A stretch of 64,000 bases of DNA from positions 29,222,742 through 29,286,741 of the forward strand of contig OV277870.1 of the NCBI GenBank assembly GCA_922989275.2, read 5' to 3'. Position 1 is the first letter of the stretch; the number at the start of each line of letters is the position of its first letter. The notes under the pieces are model-generated. The model was not told the origin of the DNA and did not search any database. It saw nothing but the letters and a program-made list of their open reading frames with translations. This DNA comes from Gari tellinella. Its lineage: Eukaryota > Mollusca > Bivalvia > Cardiida > Psammobiidae. The position numbers were made by a program, and so were the translations under genes. Below, one piece after another: positions 22,908-33,910 of this stretch.

Positions 22908-23365
22908 TTAAACTCTTAGTGTGTATAATGTTAAACTCCTCTACGTGCTATTAGGTGAAAACCGATAGGCGGTTGCGAAATAGTTTTTATTCAGATCTGA
23001 TGTCAAAGTAATCATGTAGACGGGTTTCAATGACGTACATGCATACTTAGAAACAATATTACTAGCAATAAAGGTATCAAATGTTACACGTGCGATGTGG
23101 TACTGTTATACATTTAAATACAATCGGACCAATATGGTAAAAGTGTAACGCACTTTGGGTTTTTAATTTGATTGAAAATGTAAATCAAAAGAACTAATCG
23201 CTGGAAAAAGATCATTGCTACTATCAAGTGCATCATTAGTGCATATATTCATCAGATCAATGCCCCCAGAGTACCCGTGCCATTGCAATGCAAAACATAA
23301 TTACAGTTCAGTAAGTCACCATGGGCACACAGTCGAAACTCACCGCCAGAGAGTACAACATTAAT

Positions 23366-23578
23366 TTTGATATTACCCATTAGCACATAGCCAGTTTCAA
23401 GTTTTAAAGACAAGTGACTACTTTAAGCACGTGCATTTAGTTGAAAGCAAGTTCACTGTTAAATCAGATTGCGCCTAAGGAGCATTCTACTTTACTTTCA
23501 GCCCACGTCCAACTAAATCTGCTAGGATACAACATATTTTCCCATGATGCATATTCAGGGCTACATAAAATGGAACTA
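23366..23578. repeat. Fam-4 copy, diverged
   Basis: CCCATTAGCACATAGCCAG, ATTGCGCCTAAGGAGCATTC and CTGCTAGGATACAACATAT; an extra GTGCATTTAGTTG arm is present. The TTAA flanks are lost. Confidence 0.6.
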
Positions 23579-23583
23579 TAGCG

Positions 23584-23931
23584 CTCCCCCTCTACAACGA
23601 CACTCAATGGAAGACTAAAAATGTATGCGTTGTTGTGAAAGTGTCGTTATAGGGAGGGAACTTGGCTTACATTTGCACACAGCTGGAATCCAGATCAGAC
23701 GCCGCGGATTCAAGCTGTTTGTCACTCCTCATTAAGTTTTTTCTGTCATAATGACCATTATGTATCTTTGGGAAAATAAGCAGACGACAATTTTAAGCAG
23801 GCGATATTGCAGCAGTTAAGGCGTTAGACATAATTGTCCTGTTCAGGGAACAGCGGCAAGAGTCGTTGTAAGAAGGGAGTCGTTGTTTGGAGGGCGTCGT
23901 AGAGAGGGAACATTGTATTTATATAGCGGAA
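23584..23931. mobile_element. Fam-G element, uninterrupted copy
   Basis: Left CCCCCTCTACAACGACAC; right CGTTGTAAGAAGGGAGTCG and GGCGTCGTAGAGAGGGAAC. The core keeps part of the family hairpin (CCAGATCAGACGCCGCGGAT). It is the empty-site counterpart of 15914-16378. Confidence 0.65.
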
Positions 23932-24104
23932 GAATGCCGGAGTACTTTTGTGTAATGGATTGAGGGAATATGAGGATTGCCCTAGCAACTATTCGTAGAG
24001 CTTAATTTGTGGCCCAACCCTTTTGCTTTTATATATTTAATTAGAGAATCGTAGATTTATTAATTCCATGTTCTGTGGAGAAAGCACTGTTGTTAACCCC
24101 CATC

Positions 24105-24300
24105 CGGAACTTTGGGGTCCATTGGACCCAAGCGGCTTTATTTTTGCTAGAAAAAAAGTATTCAGCCTAATGACGCTTATGACGATTTTTGTTATTATGG
24201 CTGTTTTTGACACTTTTGTGAAAAACGTACTAAATAGGTCAATTCGTATAGATTTTATTTTTAAAACACGTCTGGGCTCCAGCCGGACCCCAGAATTCTA
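24105..24300. repeat. Short element with imperfect TGGGGTCC inverted ends
   Basis: CTTTGGGGTCCATTGGACCC at 24110-24131 faces TGGGCTCCAGCCGGACCCC at 24270-24289; the similarity runs inward into TTTATTTTT. The open frame across it (24068-24301) is probably not a gene. Confidence 0.45.
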
Positions 24301-24301
24301 A

Positions 24302-25184
24302 AGATTAGTAAAATTTATTTCAGGCAATTTTAAAATCGTTCCTTGTTGTTAACAACTACAACAATGACAATTATTGAATACTACATGTATATAACCCCGA
24401 CAAAATTGTTCTTCAATTGCACGTATCAAAATATAGCTTTCACGATCTTGTGACTGAGTTATTTCCCTTGGATACTGCTAAAAAATACTTTTAGAAATAT
24501 TCAAAATTTATCTTCTTCCCTGCCAAGTTTTATCGTCTCTTTAACCCTCTTACTTCCAAAATATCGTTTGCATTGATAGTGTCGTCTGCAATATCTTTAA
24601 ACCAAATAATCAACTTCGTTTATGTTTTAAAACACTGTCCTTTTCTCTATTTAGTTATACCGAATTCGCGTTCGGGTTCCTAGAACTGTAGAACAAACTA
24701 CATTGAATTGAATGCCGAAATATGTATCATATTATTCCCATACAATATGAACAGATATAAGTGCATGCATAATTATTATTAGTTGCAATAAAACATCATT
24801 CTAATGAAAATGCAGGAACATTATACTATGCAGGTTATAATTCTGAATGTTATAGATAATGCAGATATTCATGGCGTAACGCACAGACGTAATCCAATTT
24901 CCTTTCTGTTGGCACAATGCAATTAGTTCAAACTTGAAATAAGCGACATTTGATCGATTTAGTGTCGTATTAATCGAATATAGGTGAATGAAAGATGCAA
25001 GATACGAAATTGGCAGAAGGCCCTCTCTGAAGCTGTCTGCATAATATTTATCAGGCATTTAGCAACTACCTGTATAAAATGATGTTTTAGAAAATTGTAC
25101 TGAATTAGTGCTTAATACACGTTTCATTGTTATTTCAGTAAAACCTCTCTATTATGATAACTAAAAATAAGGCTAATTTGATGT
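24302..25184. other. Intergenic, nothing recognised
   Basis: AT-rich; a Fam-3-like fragment (ATAGTGTCGTCTGCAATATC) occurs at 24576-24595. Confidence 0.4.
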
Positions 25185-25189
25185 ATAAA

Positions 25190-25290
25190 AACAGATAACA
25201 GCTGAAAGCAAGGTGATAATAAAACAGAAAGCTCCTGTAGGAGCTTTCTGTTTTACTATCACCTTGCTTTAAGCAGTCACCTGTTCTTAA
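25190..25290. repeat. Hairpin MITE related to Fam-4
   Basis: AGCAAGGTGATAATAAAACA and its complement surround GAAAGCTCCTGTAGGAGCTTTC, tip at about 25238. The layout matches the Fam-4 hairpin with a different arm sequence. Confidence 0.7.
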
Positions 25291-25610
25291 CTTCTAATAA
25301 TTAACACAATTTAGTGATCGTAATAGAGGGGGGTTACTGTATGTCTAATGAAAGAGCGGGGAATTCAATAGGATTTGAAGGACAAATTGTAAAAGGCAGT
25401 GTGTCATTTTAAATGTTAAGCATAAAGAGACATAGCAATTTATTAGATATCATTGCATTGGTTTTGGTAATTATTTTTTATTCGATTGAGTCTGCCATTT
25501 TTTAATATACAGTTTTGCATGATTAATGTATGAGACATGTTTCCATTTTGATAAAAGGTTGGGACCGGTACTTTGATTTGAGAGGTTGTTAATTTCAAGC
25601 TAACTCTACT

Positions 25611-25752
25611 GGGACCCGTTTCATAATACTTCGTACTATACGACAAATGTTGTCATAAGTCAAAACTTTAAAATACAATTAATTTATAATTTCGACTTTT
25701 ATCATCTGACTTATGACAACATTTGTCGTACGGAAGTTCTATGAAACGGGCC
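25611..25752. mobile_element. Fam-E foldback MITE, 142 bp
   Basis: GGGACCCGTTTCATAATACT opens and AAGTTCTATGAAACGGGCC closes. Inner arms GACAAATGTTGTCATAAGTC and GACTTATGACAACATTTGTC. Confidence 0.8.
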
Positions 25753-25918
25753 TCTGATTTAAAACAGTTCCCAATTAGAAACATACTACGCGAATATGTT
25801 TTGATTACACACTTGAAACAAGTTTAAATTGCTTACTAGAAGCGGTCAAGGAAGTCCCAGGATAATCAATGGATTTCTGAAATGTATCATTAAATTTTAT
25901 ACGAGCCTTATTGTCATA

Positions 25919-25968
25919 AAACCCTAGTCGATACTTGAGCTTTAAACCCTAGTCGATACTTGAGCTTT
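25919..25968. repeat. Two-copy tandem repeat, 25-bp period
   Basis: AACCCTAGTCGATACTTGAG is repeated exactly at a 25-bp offset. Confidence 0.85.
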
Positions 25969-26024
25969 TAACTCTTTTAGCGCCGAGTTGATGACCTCAT
26001 GCTTTTTTATTTACAACTCTTTTA

Positions 26025-26250
26025 ACGCGTTATCCCAGTGTGTGTTTTTCGTTTAACGACAAATGATCACTTAAAGCAGGTTGGAAGTGCATCAGAATGC
26101 GTCAAAATGCGTGTTCTTCTTTACTTTCAAACGAATTTAAGCTACCATCTGCTAGATCGTAGAATATATTTATTGTTGTGTATAGTCATGACAGTATATA
26201 TTGTTTACTTCGGTAAAGGAATAAATAAAAGGCGTATTAATTGAGTAAGG
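26025..26250. mobile_element. Fam-4 copy, diverged
   Basis: CTTAAAGCAGGTTGGAAGTG, TCTTCTTTACTTTCA and CTGCTAGATCGTAGAATA; left flank TTAA, right GGGTAAAA. Confidence 0.6.
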
Positions 26251-26643
26251 GTAAAATTGGAGCGCGCGAATATTTTAAAACTTGCGAGAAGGAAATGATG
26301 AAGGGGAAATGAATGTAGAATCCCGCATGACGGAATATTAATTAAGTTAATCAAGTACCTATTATTCATGCAATTTAAATTTAATGACACTTCTGATTCT
26401 CACATAAAGTGATGCATTAACCGTGAGAAAGCTGTTTCTTCTTCCTTACAATAGGCTGCTTCAATATGTTTATAATACGGTAGATATTTCCTGAAAGTAT
26501 ATAATTTAGTACCTGCTTTATTTTCAGCTTGACCCCACTAGTAACATGTCTTAAAGCACGAAAATCAAGTTCTGACAAATGCCATATTTCACTGGATTCA
26601 CGGCATGCGGTGAAACAAACTAAATGTATATATATAAACATGG

Positions 26644-26780
26644 TATAAGATAAGATAAGATTTTATTTCCACCTTTAGACTAACAAGTCCATGAGGTAAC
26701 ACATTCAATACATTCATCAAGATGACATTGGTCAACAGAAATAATCTATATCATTCAAGCTAGTTTTCAATGCGTACATA
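26644..26780 (-). repeat. Probable LINE 3' tail with ATAAG microsatellite
   Basis: (ATAAG) repeats at 26644-26660 followed by ATTTTATTTCCACCTTTAGA. On the minus strand this is a 3' UTR ending in a short repeat, as seen in several non-LTR clades. Inference only. Confidence 0.35.
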
Positions 26781-26859
26781 TAAATTTTCAGCGATCTAGC
26801 CACCCTGAAAAAGTTTGTTCTAAAAATAATTAGACTGCAGACTGATACAAGTCATCTGC

Positions 26860-26940
26860 AAACAGTTCAGACTAGGGTCAGACAGTTCCTTCTATGGAGA
26901 CTCTGTCTGATCTTTGGTTACTCTGTTTACCAAACACTAA
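26860..26940. repeat. Family hairpin, variant arms
   Basis: GCAAACAGTTCAGACTAGGG and ATCTTTGGTTACTCTGTTTACC flank GTCAGACAG..CTGTCTGA. Same layout as the GACGCC hairpin with a different inner stem. Confidence 0.5.
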
Positions 26941-27548
26941 AATCTACCTTAAGTTACAAAGCTGCAGTACTTTTTGAAATTGTTATTGTAATAAATATTT
27001 TGAAAGAGAAGCTGTATGGTGACTAGATCTAGATCTTATACTGAAACTGTTCTCATTTACAATGCAAGTATAAGTACAAATTAATTGTTATTTATCATAA
27101 ATGCTTTTTGTATAGTCGTAGACTGTTATTGTTTCAATGCTCTTAAAGTAATCGATGAAATATAAACTCAAAAGCTCTAAACTTCGTTCTTGATTTATCA
27201 ACTTTTTCCAAGAGCAAATTTCCATTATCTCTTGAAACTGTGTCCATCAATCTAGAACCTCTACTATGAATCCTCTGGAAACAAGTTTTGTTTTTGTAGC
27301 GAAGAAGGTGTATATGTAGGCTATTTATTTATATAAACTTAGCCTTGTGTAACTTTATAACTTATAAAACGACCAAACAGAACGCACAACGTATAGTTCT
27401 ATGGCATACTTTTCTACCCACATAAAATCTATAGTTCTGACAACGTATCAACAACAAATTCAGTAATATATAGAACTAGTAACATCTGAACAAATGCATG
27501 ACATAACAAATGCATGACAATGCATGAAAAGCATTATATACAGTAGCC

Positions 27549-27665
27549 ATTTATTCTATTATCATAATGAGAGATTTAATTAAAAGTTTTCGTGAGAAAA
27601 TGAGAATCTTAAACGATAGCCGGTTAACGAGTGCAGCCCGATATCATCGCAAAAAGATTCTGATA
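27549..27665 (-). repeat. Repeat A of a possible LINE 3' UTR pair
   Basis: Shares TGAGAATCTTAAACGATAGC, GAGTGCAGCC and CGCAAAAAGATTCTGAT with a diverged copy at 28108-28195, both downstream of the minus-strand reverse transcriptase. Confidence 0.4.
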
Positions 27666-28079
27666 GATAGATCAAATTAGATCTATCAAACAACATCTAA
27701 TAGGTCAAAATAAAATAAATCAAATTTAAATCTGTTAACCAACATTATATATCTATCAAAAGTGCTCGACAGAATCCAGAACCCCGGCTACCTATAAGAA
27801 ACGTTTAATTTCCTATATCTGCAGCCAAACTTCAAAACCGCGCCAAGCACCTGTGAGATCCATCGACAGAAAAGTAATTACGTAACGAATGACGTCAAAA
27901 GTGACGTCAAAAGTGACAACATAGGGAATTCCGCTAACATTCTTGGGGAAATCCTTGTGACGTCAGTGCCTACTGTAGAAAACCTGCAGCTTAATGCAAG
28001 TTGAAAATTTACACGGAAAAAAAAACATTTTAATAGTTCTGTAGATCTTTTTCAAAGTGTACTTAGTAAAGTTTACATG

Positions 28080-28195
28080 AAAAAAAAAAAAAAAAAAAAT
28101 AAAAAAAATGAGAGCATATTAAAGTTTAATTTAAACAAAAGCCATCTGGCGAGTACAGCCTTACAACACCGCAAAAAGGTCCTGATATAGCTTCC
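28080..28195 (-). repeat. A-rich run and repeat B of the possible LINE 3' UTR
   Basis: A20-T-A8 run at 28080-28108, then AGCCATCTGGCGAGTACAGC and CGCAAAAAGGTCCTGATA matching 27549-27665. The run is poly(T) on the element's coding strand, so it is not a normal poly(A) tail of this LINE. Confidence 0.4.
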
Positions 28196-28447
28196 TGCAA
28201 TGCAAACGTGCTGCACGCACCAACATTAGCAGGTCACAGACAGTAAAGAATGCAGAATACTGTCAAAGAAAACTAGATTAACATCAAATATACTGAGATA
28301 CCTAATAGAAAAATTAATATATGTTAAACCATGTATATATTCTCATTCATATGGAAAATCAAATAGCAAAAATCAACATGTCTAAAGACAATTTTAACTA
28401 TTGTGCCTGTTTTCTAGATCTAATTAATATTATTATTATATCAATTA

Positions 28448-29641
28448 TTACTCTACTTTTGCCTGAGAGGCGTGATAAACGAACATTGATAAGTTTCTAA
28501 TAGTCTTGTCTACCGTGCTATTAATTAGTTCTATAAATTTAAACATATTTGGCCTAATCAAGAAGTACCTCGGAATGTATTTCTTTCTCAAGTCTTCAAA
28601 CTGTTTATATTCCAATACAAAATGAAATTCGTCTTCTAGGACTGAACATGTTCTACATTTTCTTTCATTGTATGGTATTGGAAGTGGTTTGTTCCATCGC
28701 CCAGTTTCAACTGCTAGTCTATGAGATGAGACCCTCAGTTTAGTTAACGCTTGACAAAATTTCATCATGTTAATTTTATGTAGATATGGTTGAAACTCAA
28801 ATTTCGAAATTTGGTTATAAAATATTGCTCTACTTGAGTCATTTAATCTACCTTCCCAACTTTGTACAAACTGGTCATTTAATCGTTGTTTCACCAAAGA
28901 TAGAAAGACCTTTGTATTTCCAACAGTTTGTGATATCCAGACATAATGAAAACCTAAATTACATAATAAGTCCCTTACATTGGAACACCAGTTAACATAC
29001 TGCTTTTCTTCAGCCTCGTTTTTTAACATATTGTAAACTTTAGTTATATACTTATTCTCATCAGAGGTCAAAATCTTAGTCCAATATTTAATCGTATTAT
29101 AATATCTACTAGTTTGACAGCTTGTTTCACCGAGTTCCCCATAAACGAAATCATTTTGCGTTGTTTTTCTCACACCTAATATTTTTTTACAAAATTGTAA
29201 ATGGACTCTTTCAATAGCAGGTGCAGTAGCAAAACCCCATACTTCACTTGCATAATTCAATATTGGTGATACTAATTTATCAAATAATTCTAGTCTATGT
29301 GCAGGTGTAATATAAGTGAATTTATGTAAGTATTTATTCAACTTAAAAATAGCTTTCTGTGCCTGTCCTGCTAATGTTTCTTGAGTCTTTTTAAAAGATC
29401 CACCAGATGTAAATGTAATACCTAAATATGAAAAATTATTGACTATTTCAATACTGTTACCATCGTACTGAAAGTTAAGATTATCGCTCACTTTACCACC
29501 TTTTCTAAATATCATTATTTTTGTTTTATTTGTATTTACTTTCAGTTTCCAAGTTTGACAGTACTCAAACAAAGCATCTAAACCTTTTTGCACTTCTAGT
29601 TCATTATCAGCAAACAAAACAATGTCATCAGTATATACACC
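28448..29641 (-). CDS. Non-LTR retrotransposon reverse transcriptase, 5'-truncated
   Basis: The open frame runs on the minus strand from GGT at 29641 to a stop at 28448-28450, with no ATG at its start. It begins with GVYTDDIVLFADNE: the RT catalytic box (usually YADD) is YTDD at about 29635-29624, and everything upstream (endonuclease, fingers, palm A/B) is missing. The thumb-like GLDALFEYCQTWKLKVNTNK and KTKIMIFRKGGK follow, then the extended C-terminal domain of this group. Near the end CRTCSVLEDEFHFVLEYKQF resembles the zf-RVT Cys/His segment (C..C....HF). A 389-residue frame with no stops means the fragment is fairly young or came from a young source, but it cannot be active. Insertion ends and clade are not determined; an L1/Jockey/RTE-type LINE is likely. 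Confidence 0.85.
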   Translation of the reverse strand, partial: GVYTDDIVLFADNELEVQKGLDALFEYCQTWKLKVNTNKTKIMIFRKGGKVSDNLNFQYDGNSIEIVNNFSYLGITFTSGGSFKKTQETLAGQAQKAIFKLNKYLHKFTYITPAHRLELFDKLVSPILNYASEVWGFATAPAIERVHLQFCKKILGVRKTTQNDFVYGELGETSCQTSRYYNTIKYWTKILTSDENKYITKVYNMLKNEAEEKQYVNWCSNVRDLLCNLGFHYVWISQTVGNTKVFLSLVKQRLNDQFVQSWEGRLNDSSRAIFYNQISKFEFQPYLHKINMMKFCQALTKLRVSSHRLAVETGRWNKPLPIPYNERKCRTCSVLEDEFHFVLEYKQFEDLRKKYIPRYFLIRPNMFKFIELINSTVDKTIRNLSMFVYHASQAKVE

Positions 29642-29854
29642 TGTCGTCTATTCGTCAACAAAATCGCCTTATAACACGTTTACTTATTCCTGATATAATG
29701 CATTGTCATGCTTGTAAAAGGTCAAAATAAAGCAAACATGTATCGGTCCGGACAGATTGTTGGTTAAAGCAGCCTGCTTATTCGACATGAAATAAATGTG
29801 TTTTGTCTGTGGCCTGTACTTAATATTGCAATCCAGCTATGAGGAAAAGGATAA

Positions 29855-30068
29855 CCCATTTACGCCCAGTGGATTCTTCCATGTTTTATATTAGATTAAT
29901 CCATTTTTTATCAAAGGGATGCCTGGTAAAATTTTCAATTTCGTTTTGTTTTATAATAAAAATCCTATCAGCAAACAGTGTAGAATCTGATCAGACGCCG
30001 CAAATGGTCTGATCAGAGTCTAATCTGTTTGCCTATGTCCCATATATGGGATCGTGGGCACACATGGG
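29855..30068. mobile_element. Fam-2 MITE, hairpin shortened
   Basis: ATAA at 29851-29854 and TTAA at 30069-30072. Nearly complete body, but the hairpin is reduced to GACGCCGCAAATGGTCTG. Confidence 0.8.
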
Positions 30069-30215
30069 TTAACAGCTTATTACAATCGGGTTTCCGCTTA
30101 TATTTCATATGCACATGTCCAATGTTTGCAAGAACAAAATCATACATATAAAACATAAAACTCTGTTCCAAAGACAAGCTGCTACGTTATTTGGTGATAT
30201 CAATATTCCTGTATA

Positions 30216-30461
30216 CAGTGGAGAATCTGTTATTCTTTCCCGTTTAAACGCAAACGTACGCAAACGCAAAGCACTAAAACGTAGAAAAGTACAACTTTTG
30301 GACAATTCTGATAATTCTTGTTTATCTTGGTGGCAAACAGTTTGGAGCCTGATCAGACGCCGGGTTACCCGGCGTCTGATCTGGCTCCAAACTGTTTGCA
30401 CTGTAAATAATAGTTTAAGCGTAAACGCGTTTATTGGGAAAGAATAACACATTCTCCACCG
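30216..30461. mobile_element. Fam-1 MITE, full length, 246 bp, inverted
   Basis: TA at 30214-30215 and 30462-30463. Ends CAGTGGAGAATCTG and AACACATTCTCCACCG. Hairpin GACGCCGGGTTACCCGGCGT. It is open in both strands by symmetry, which produces spurious ~110-codon frames. Confidence 0.85.
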
Positions 30462-30483
30462 TACCTGTGAGGCTCGAACTTAA

Positions 30484-30606
30484 CCCCTTCATTGCCATGA
30501 CGTCATCAATTTTAATAATTGTCGTCTGCATTATTCCTGCGGGGTCTGATCAGGATCCAAAGTTTTTGAAAATGACACTTGTACTGGGGTTAAGGCAGTG
30601 AAGGGG
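30484..30606. mobile_element. Fam-3b MITE, 123 bp
   Basis: TTAA at 30480-30483 and 30607-30610. Ends CCCCTTCATTGCC and GGCAGTGAAGGGG. Only the right arm of the hairpin remains. Confidence 0.8.
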
Positions 30607-31014
30607 TTAAACAGACGGTCTAGAGAGAGAAATCAGCGCAAATGAGATGATATACTACAAGCGGCTTCTTGGAATCTAATACAGGGAACATATCACCAAC
30701 ATTTAAATGAGGTCCACAATAATATAATTCGTGTTCCTTTATTGACAGAAGAATTATCGAATAAGAAGAGCGTCGTAACTAATGATGACAGGACTTGTTC
30801 CCCAATCATTTTGCCCTTATATTTGTATGTTTTTAAACTTGATTTTGTACTTTGAATTATGGCTGTTCAAGTACATATGCATATCGGAACGAGTGTCAAA
30901 CAACTATAATTCTGATTAGAAGAAGACTAGATCGTCATTCTGCGTTAGCGAGTTACAGTTATTGAAGCTCAATAGTATGATGTACAGTTTTAGGCCATAA
31001 ATAAGTTCCCACCC

Positions 31015-31800
31015 TTGAAATTTTTCATAAGTTTTTGATGTATTTGAGCTTTTTAAGGTAACAGGAACCTGACGATTAACTAAAAGTCACTAAAGGTAAA
31101 TATCTACCAAAAACTGAACTAATTTTTGATCAGACTGAAAGACGAAATTAAACTTACGATTTGATTCTGTTGCTAAGCAACTTTAGAACACTAGTAGAAA
31201 TCCATGACTCGTATTCTTAATAGTGTTGCCATGGCAACCTGAAAATCACATGGCATCATGACATGCTATCATTTTAAAGAGAAATCATTAATGAGTATCA
31301 AACATTTGGAATTGTTCAGCTAAATCAAACCTTAGTTAAATGACAGATGTGAAATAATAAAACTTAAGTTGTTGAAAACACAACCTCCATTGCTTTCTAT
31401 ATAATTAACATAGAAAGTAACGGAGATGGTGTTTTCAGCAACGTAAGTTTCATTATTTAACATCTGTCATTTTATTCAGACTTGTTTTAGCTGTACAGTT
31501 CCAAATGTTTAATAATCATAAATTATTTCTAATTAAAATGATAGCATGTCTTGATGACATGTGATGTTCACGTTGCCATGGCAACACTATTAAGAACACT
31601 AGTCATGGATTTTCACTAGTGTTCTAAAGTTGCTTAGCAACAGAATCAAATCATAAGTAAACAACATTTTCTCTCTCAGTCTGGTCAGAAATTTATTCAG
31701 CTTTTGGTAGATGTTTATATTTAGTGACTTTAAGTTAATCAACATGTTCCTGTTTACCTTAAACAGCTTAAATACATCTAAAAACTTATGACCGATTTCT
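31015..31800. repeat. Giant imperfect palindrome, ~790 bp
   Basis: Arms of about 380 bp meet at about 31405 (CTTTCTATATAATTAACATAGAAAG). Paired blocks include ATAAGTTTTTGATGTATTTG (31027) with its complement at 31772-31789, GTTGCTAAGCAAC with GTTGCTTAGCAAC, and GTTGCCATGGCAAC in both arms. A foldback transposon is likely. The minus-strand open frame at 31599-31850 lies in one arm. Confidence 0.8.
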
Positions 31801-32132
31801 ATGGCCAACAACTGTAGGAAACAACTGCCATAACTCACTTTTAATAACACATTACATGTACATTACATTTAGAAAACGAGATATTATAAACGAGATACCA
31901 TTTACAAGTTACAATTCGTCATGAATGACCTATTTCAAACCTTTTGTAAATTTACCTTTAACAGGTTGAGGATAATTTATTTCTGCGATATTTCACCCTG
32001 AAAGTTATATATAAATAATGACCTTTATTCGCCCGTACACGGTTTATGAAAACAAACTCAGTTTAGTTGATAAATGTCTGGTTATATATAATATCTGTCT
32101 TCAACAACTGGAAACAAGATACGGGATAATAT

Positions 32133-32328
32133 ATCAATCCATTTATACCCAGTGGATTCTTCAATGGTTATATATTGGATTAGTCAATTTCTTATCAAAG
32201 GGATGCCTTCTCAAAATTGTCATTTTCATTTTGTTTTATATTGGAATTCATATCAGCAAACAGTGTAGACTCTGATCAGACGCCGCATTACCAATGCCCC
32301 ATATATGGGATCCTGGGCACAAATGGTG
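32133..32328. mobile_element. Fam-2 copy lacking the right hairpin arm
   Basis: CCATTTATACCCAGTGGATT left, CAGTGTAGACTCTGATCAGA then abruptly CCAATGCCCCATATATGG; the right arm is deleted. Confidence 0.7.
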
Positions 32329-32715
32329 AAACGTTAATGTTTATCCTACTTAGCATGGCTTTTCTCAATAAACCCTAATGATGCCTTAAAGTATCATGAA
32401 GTGTAGCTTTGTCCTATTTAATCAGTATATAATCTGAAGGGAACGTTCTTCCAGGAACTGAATTATAAAAGTCTGCGTTGTTTGTATTTAACAGTAGAAA
32501 ATGTCATCATCAGTTTCCTTAATTATGAGGCAAAGCGTTTGCTACATATGTTGACTATCTTCATACCGAATTACTGGATATTCAATTAGGGTTTCCTAGT
32601 TTATAACTGATAGATAAAGTAAAAAAGAAGTACTACTAAATATGTGAAAAAAAAACCAGTGAATATCCTGGTGGACGCAGCATTTACGTCGCGTCTAATC
32701 GAGTTCTGCTTTTAA

Positions 32716-33645
32716 GCTCACCTGAGCCAAAGGCTCAATGTGAGCTATTGGGATGGCCCTGTGTCCGGCGTCTGTCGTCGTGCGTCGTCCGTCGTCGTTA
32801 ACATTGCTTCAAATGACATCTCCTCCTATACCGCTTGGCAGAATTCAACCAAACTTTAAAGAAATGTTCATTGGGTCAAGCTCTTTCAAATTTGTTCAAA
32901 GAAATAAAAACAATGCAGAACTCTGGTTGCCATGGCAACCAAAGAGAAAAAATAAGGAAATCTTAAAAAAAATTCTTGTCAAAAACTGCAAGGGCCAGAG
33001 CTTAGCTATTTGGCACATAGCATCATCTACAGGTCCTCCATCAAGTTTGTTAAATTTTTGCCCCTGGGGTCAAAATTGGCCCCGCCCCGGGGGTCACAGT
33101 TTTACATAGAGTTATATAGTGAAATTTCCAAACGTCATCTTCTCTAAAACCAATGTGGCCAGAGCTTTGATATATGGCATGGTGACACTTCTAGATGTCC
33201 TTTACCAAAATTGTTCAAATGGTTCTGGTCTGTTGCATAACTAGGTCTCAGGAGCTAAAAATAGTTTTTTTCAATGAAAACTTAAAAAATCTTCTTGTCT
33301 GAAACTACAAGGGCCATAGCTTAGATATTTGGCACATAGAATCGACTACAGGTCCTCTATCAAATTTGTTCAAATTATGCCCCTAGGGTCAAAATTGGCC
33401 CCGCCCCGGGGGTCACAGTTTTACATAGAGATATATAGAGAAAATTTCAAACGTCCTCTTCTCTGACTCTAATATGGACAGAGCTTTTATATTCTGTATG
33501 TTGACACTTTTAAATATACTTTACATATTTTGTTCAAATTGTTCCGGTCTGTTGCATATCTATGTCAGTCCTGGACATAAATCAATATCTCCATTTTTCC
33601 AGCTATTCTCAGGTGAGCGAATATGCCCCATTGGGCTCTTGTTTT
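32716..33645. mobile_element. Fam-F element, ~930 bp, with GCTCACCTGAG ends
   Basis: GCTCACCTGAGCC at the left and TTCTCAGGTGAGC near the right. The left end is followed by TGTGAGCTATTGGGATGG and a GTCGTC-rich stretch. The interior holds an imperfect direct repeat, 319-bp period (from 32981 and from 33300), including AATTGGCCCCGCCCCGGGGG and AGTTTTACATAGAG. This type of repeat is widespread in bivalve genomes (recall). The open frame at 32753-33109 is a translation of it, not a gene. Confidence 0.7.
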
Positions 33646-33773
33646 ACGAATTGTCTGCTGTATGAAAAACACAGCAACATTGCATTTTTTTTTAAGATAA
33701 CCCTTGTCCACATATAATGCAAAGTGAGAATGTTGTCCAATCTGTATTCACCTGTATAATCGAAAGTCGGAGT

Positions 33774-33910
33774 CCAGTCGAATCTCGTTAATTCAATCTC
33801 GATAGAGAACAATTTAATCCTACGTCAAATTTATAACGCGGTTTAGTCACGTTTTAACTTTAAAATACGAGTATAACGATTTAATCCTTTCTTCTCGAAA
33901 TGTATCGTGT
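33774..33910. repeat. Fam-5 fragment
   Basis: CAGTCGAATCTCGTTAATTC and GTCACGTTTTAACTTTAAAA match half of the Fam-5 palindrome. Confidence 0.5.

Noticed and set aside
24068..24301. 77-codon plus-strand open frame with a hydrophobic middle
   Set aside because: It coincides with an element bounded by TGGGGTCC inverted repeats and has no supporting gene structure.
28080..28108. A-run taken as the poly(A) tail of the adjacent LINE
   Set aside because: The LINE is on the minus strand, so its tail would be a T-run on plus; this A-run has the wrong polarity.
32753..33109. 118-codon plus-strand open frame
   Set aside because: It lies inside Fam-F repeat DNA and has no domain or splice context.
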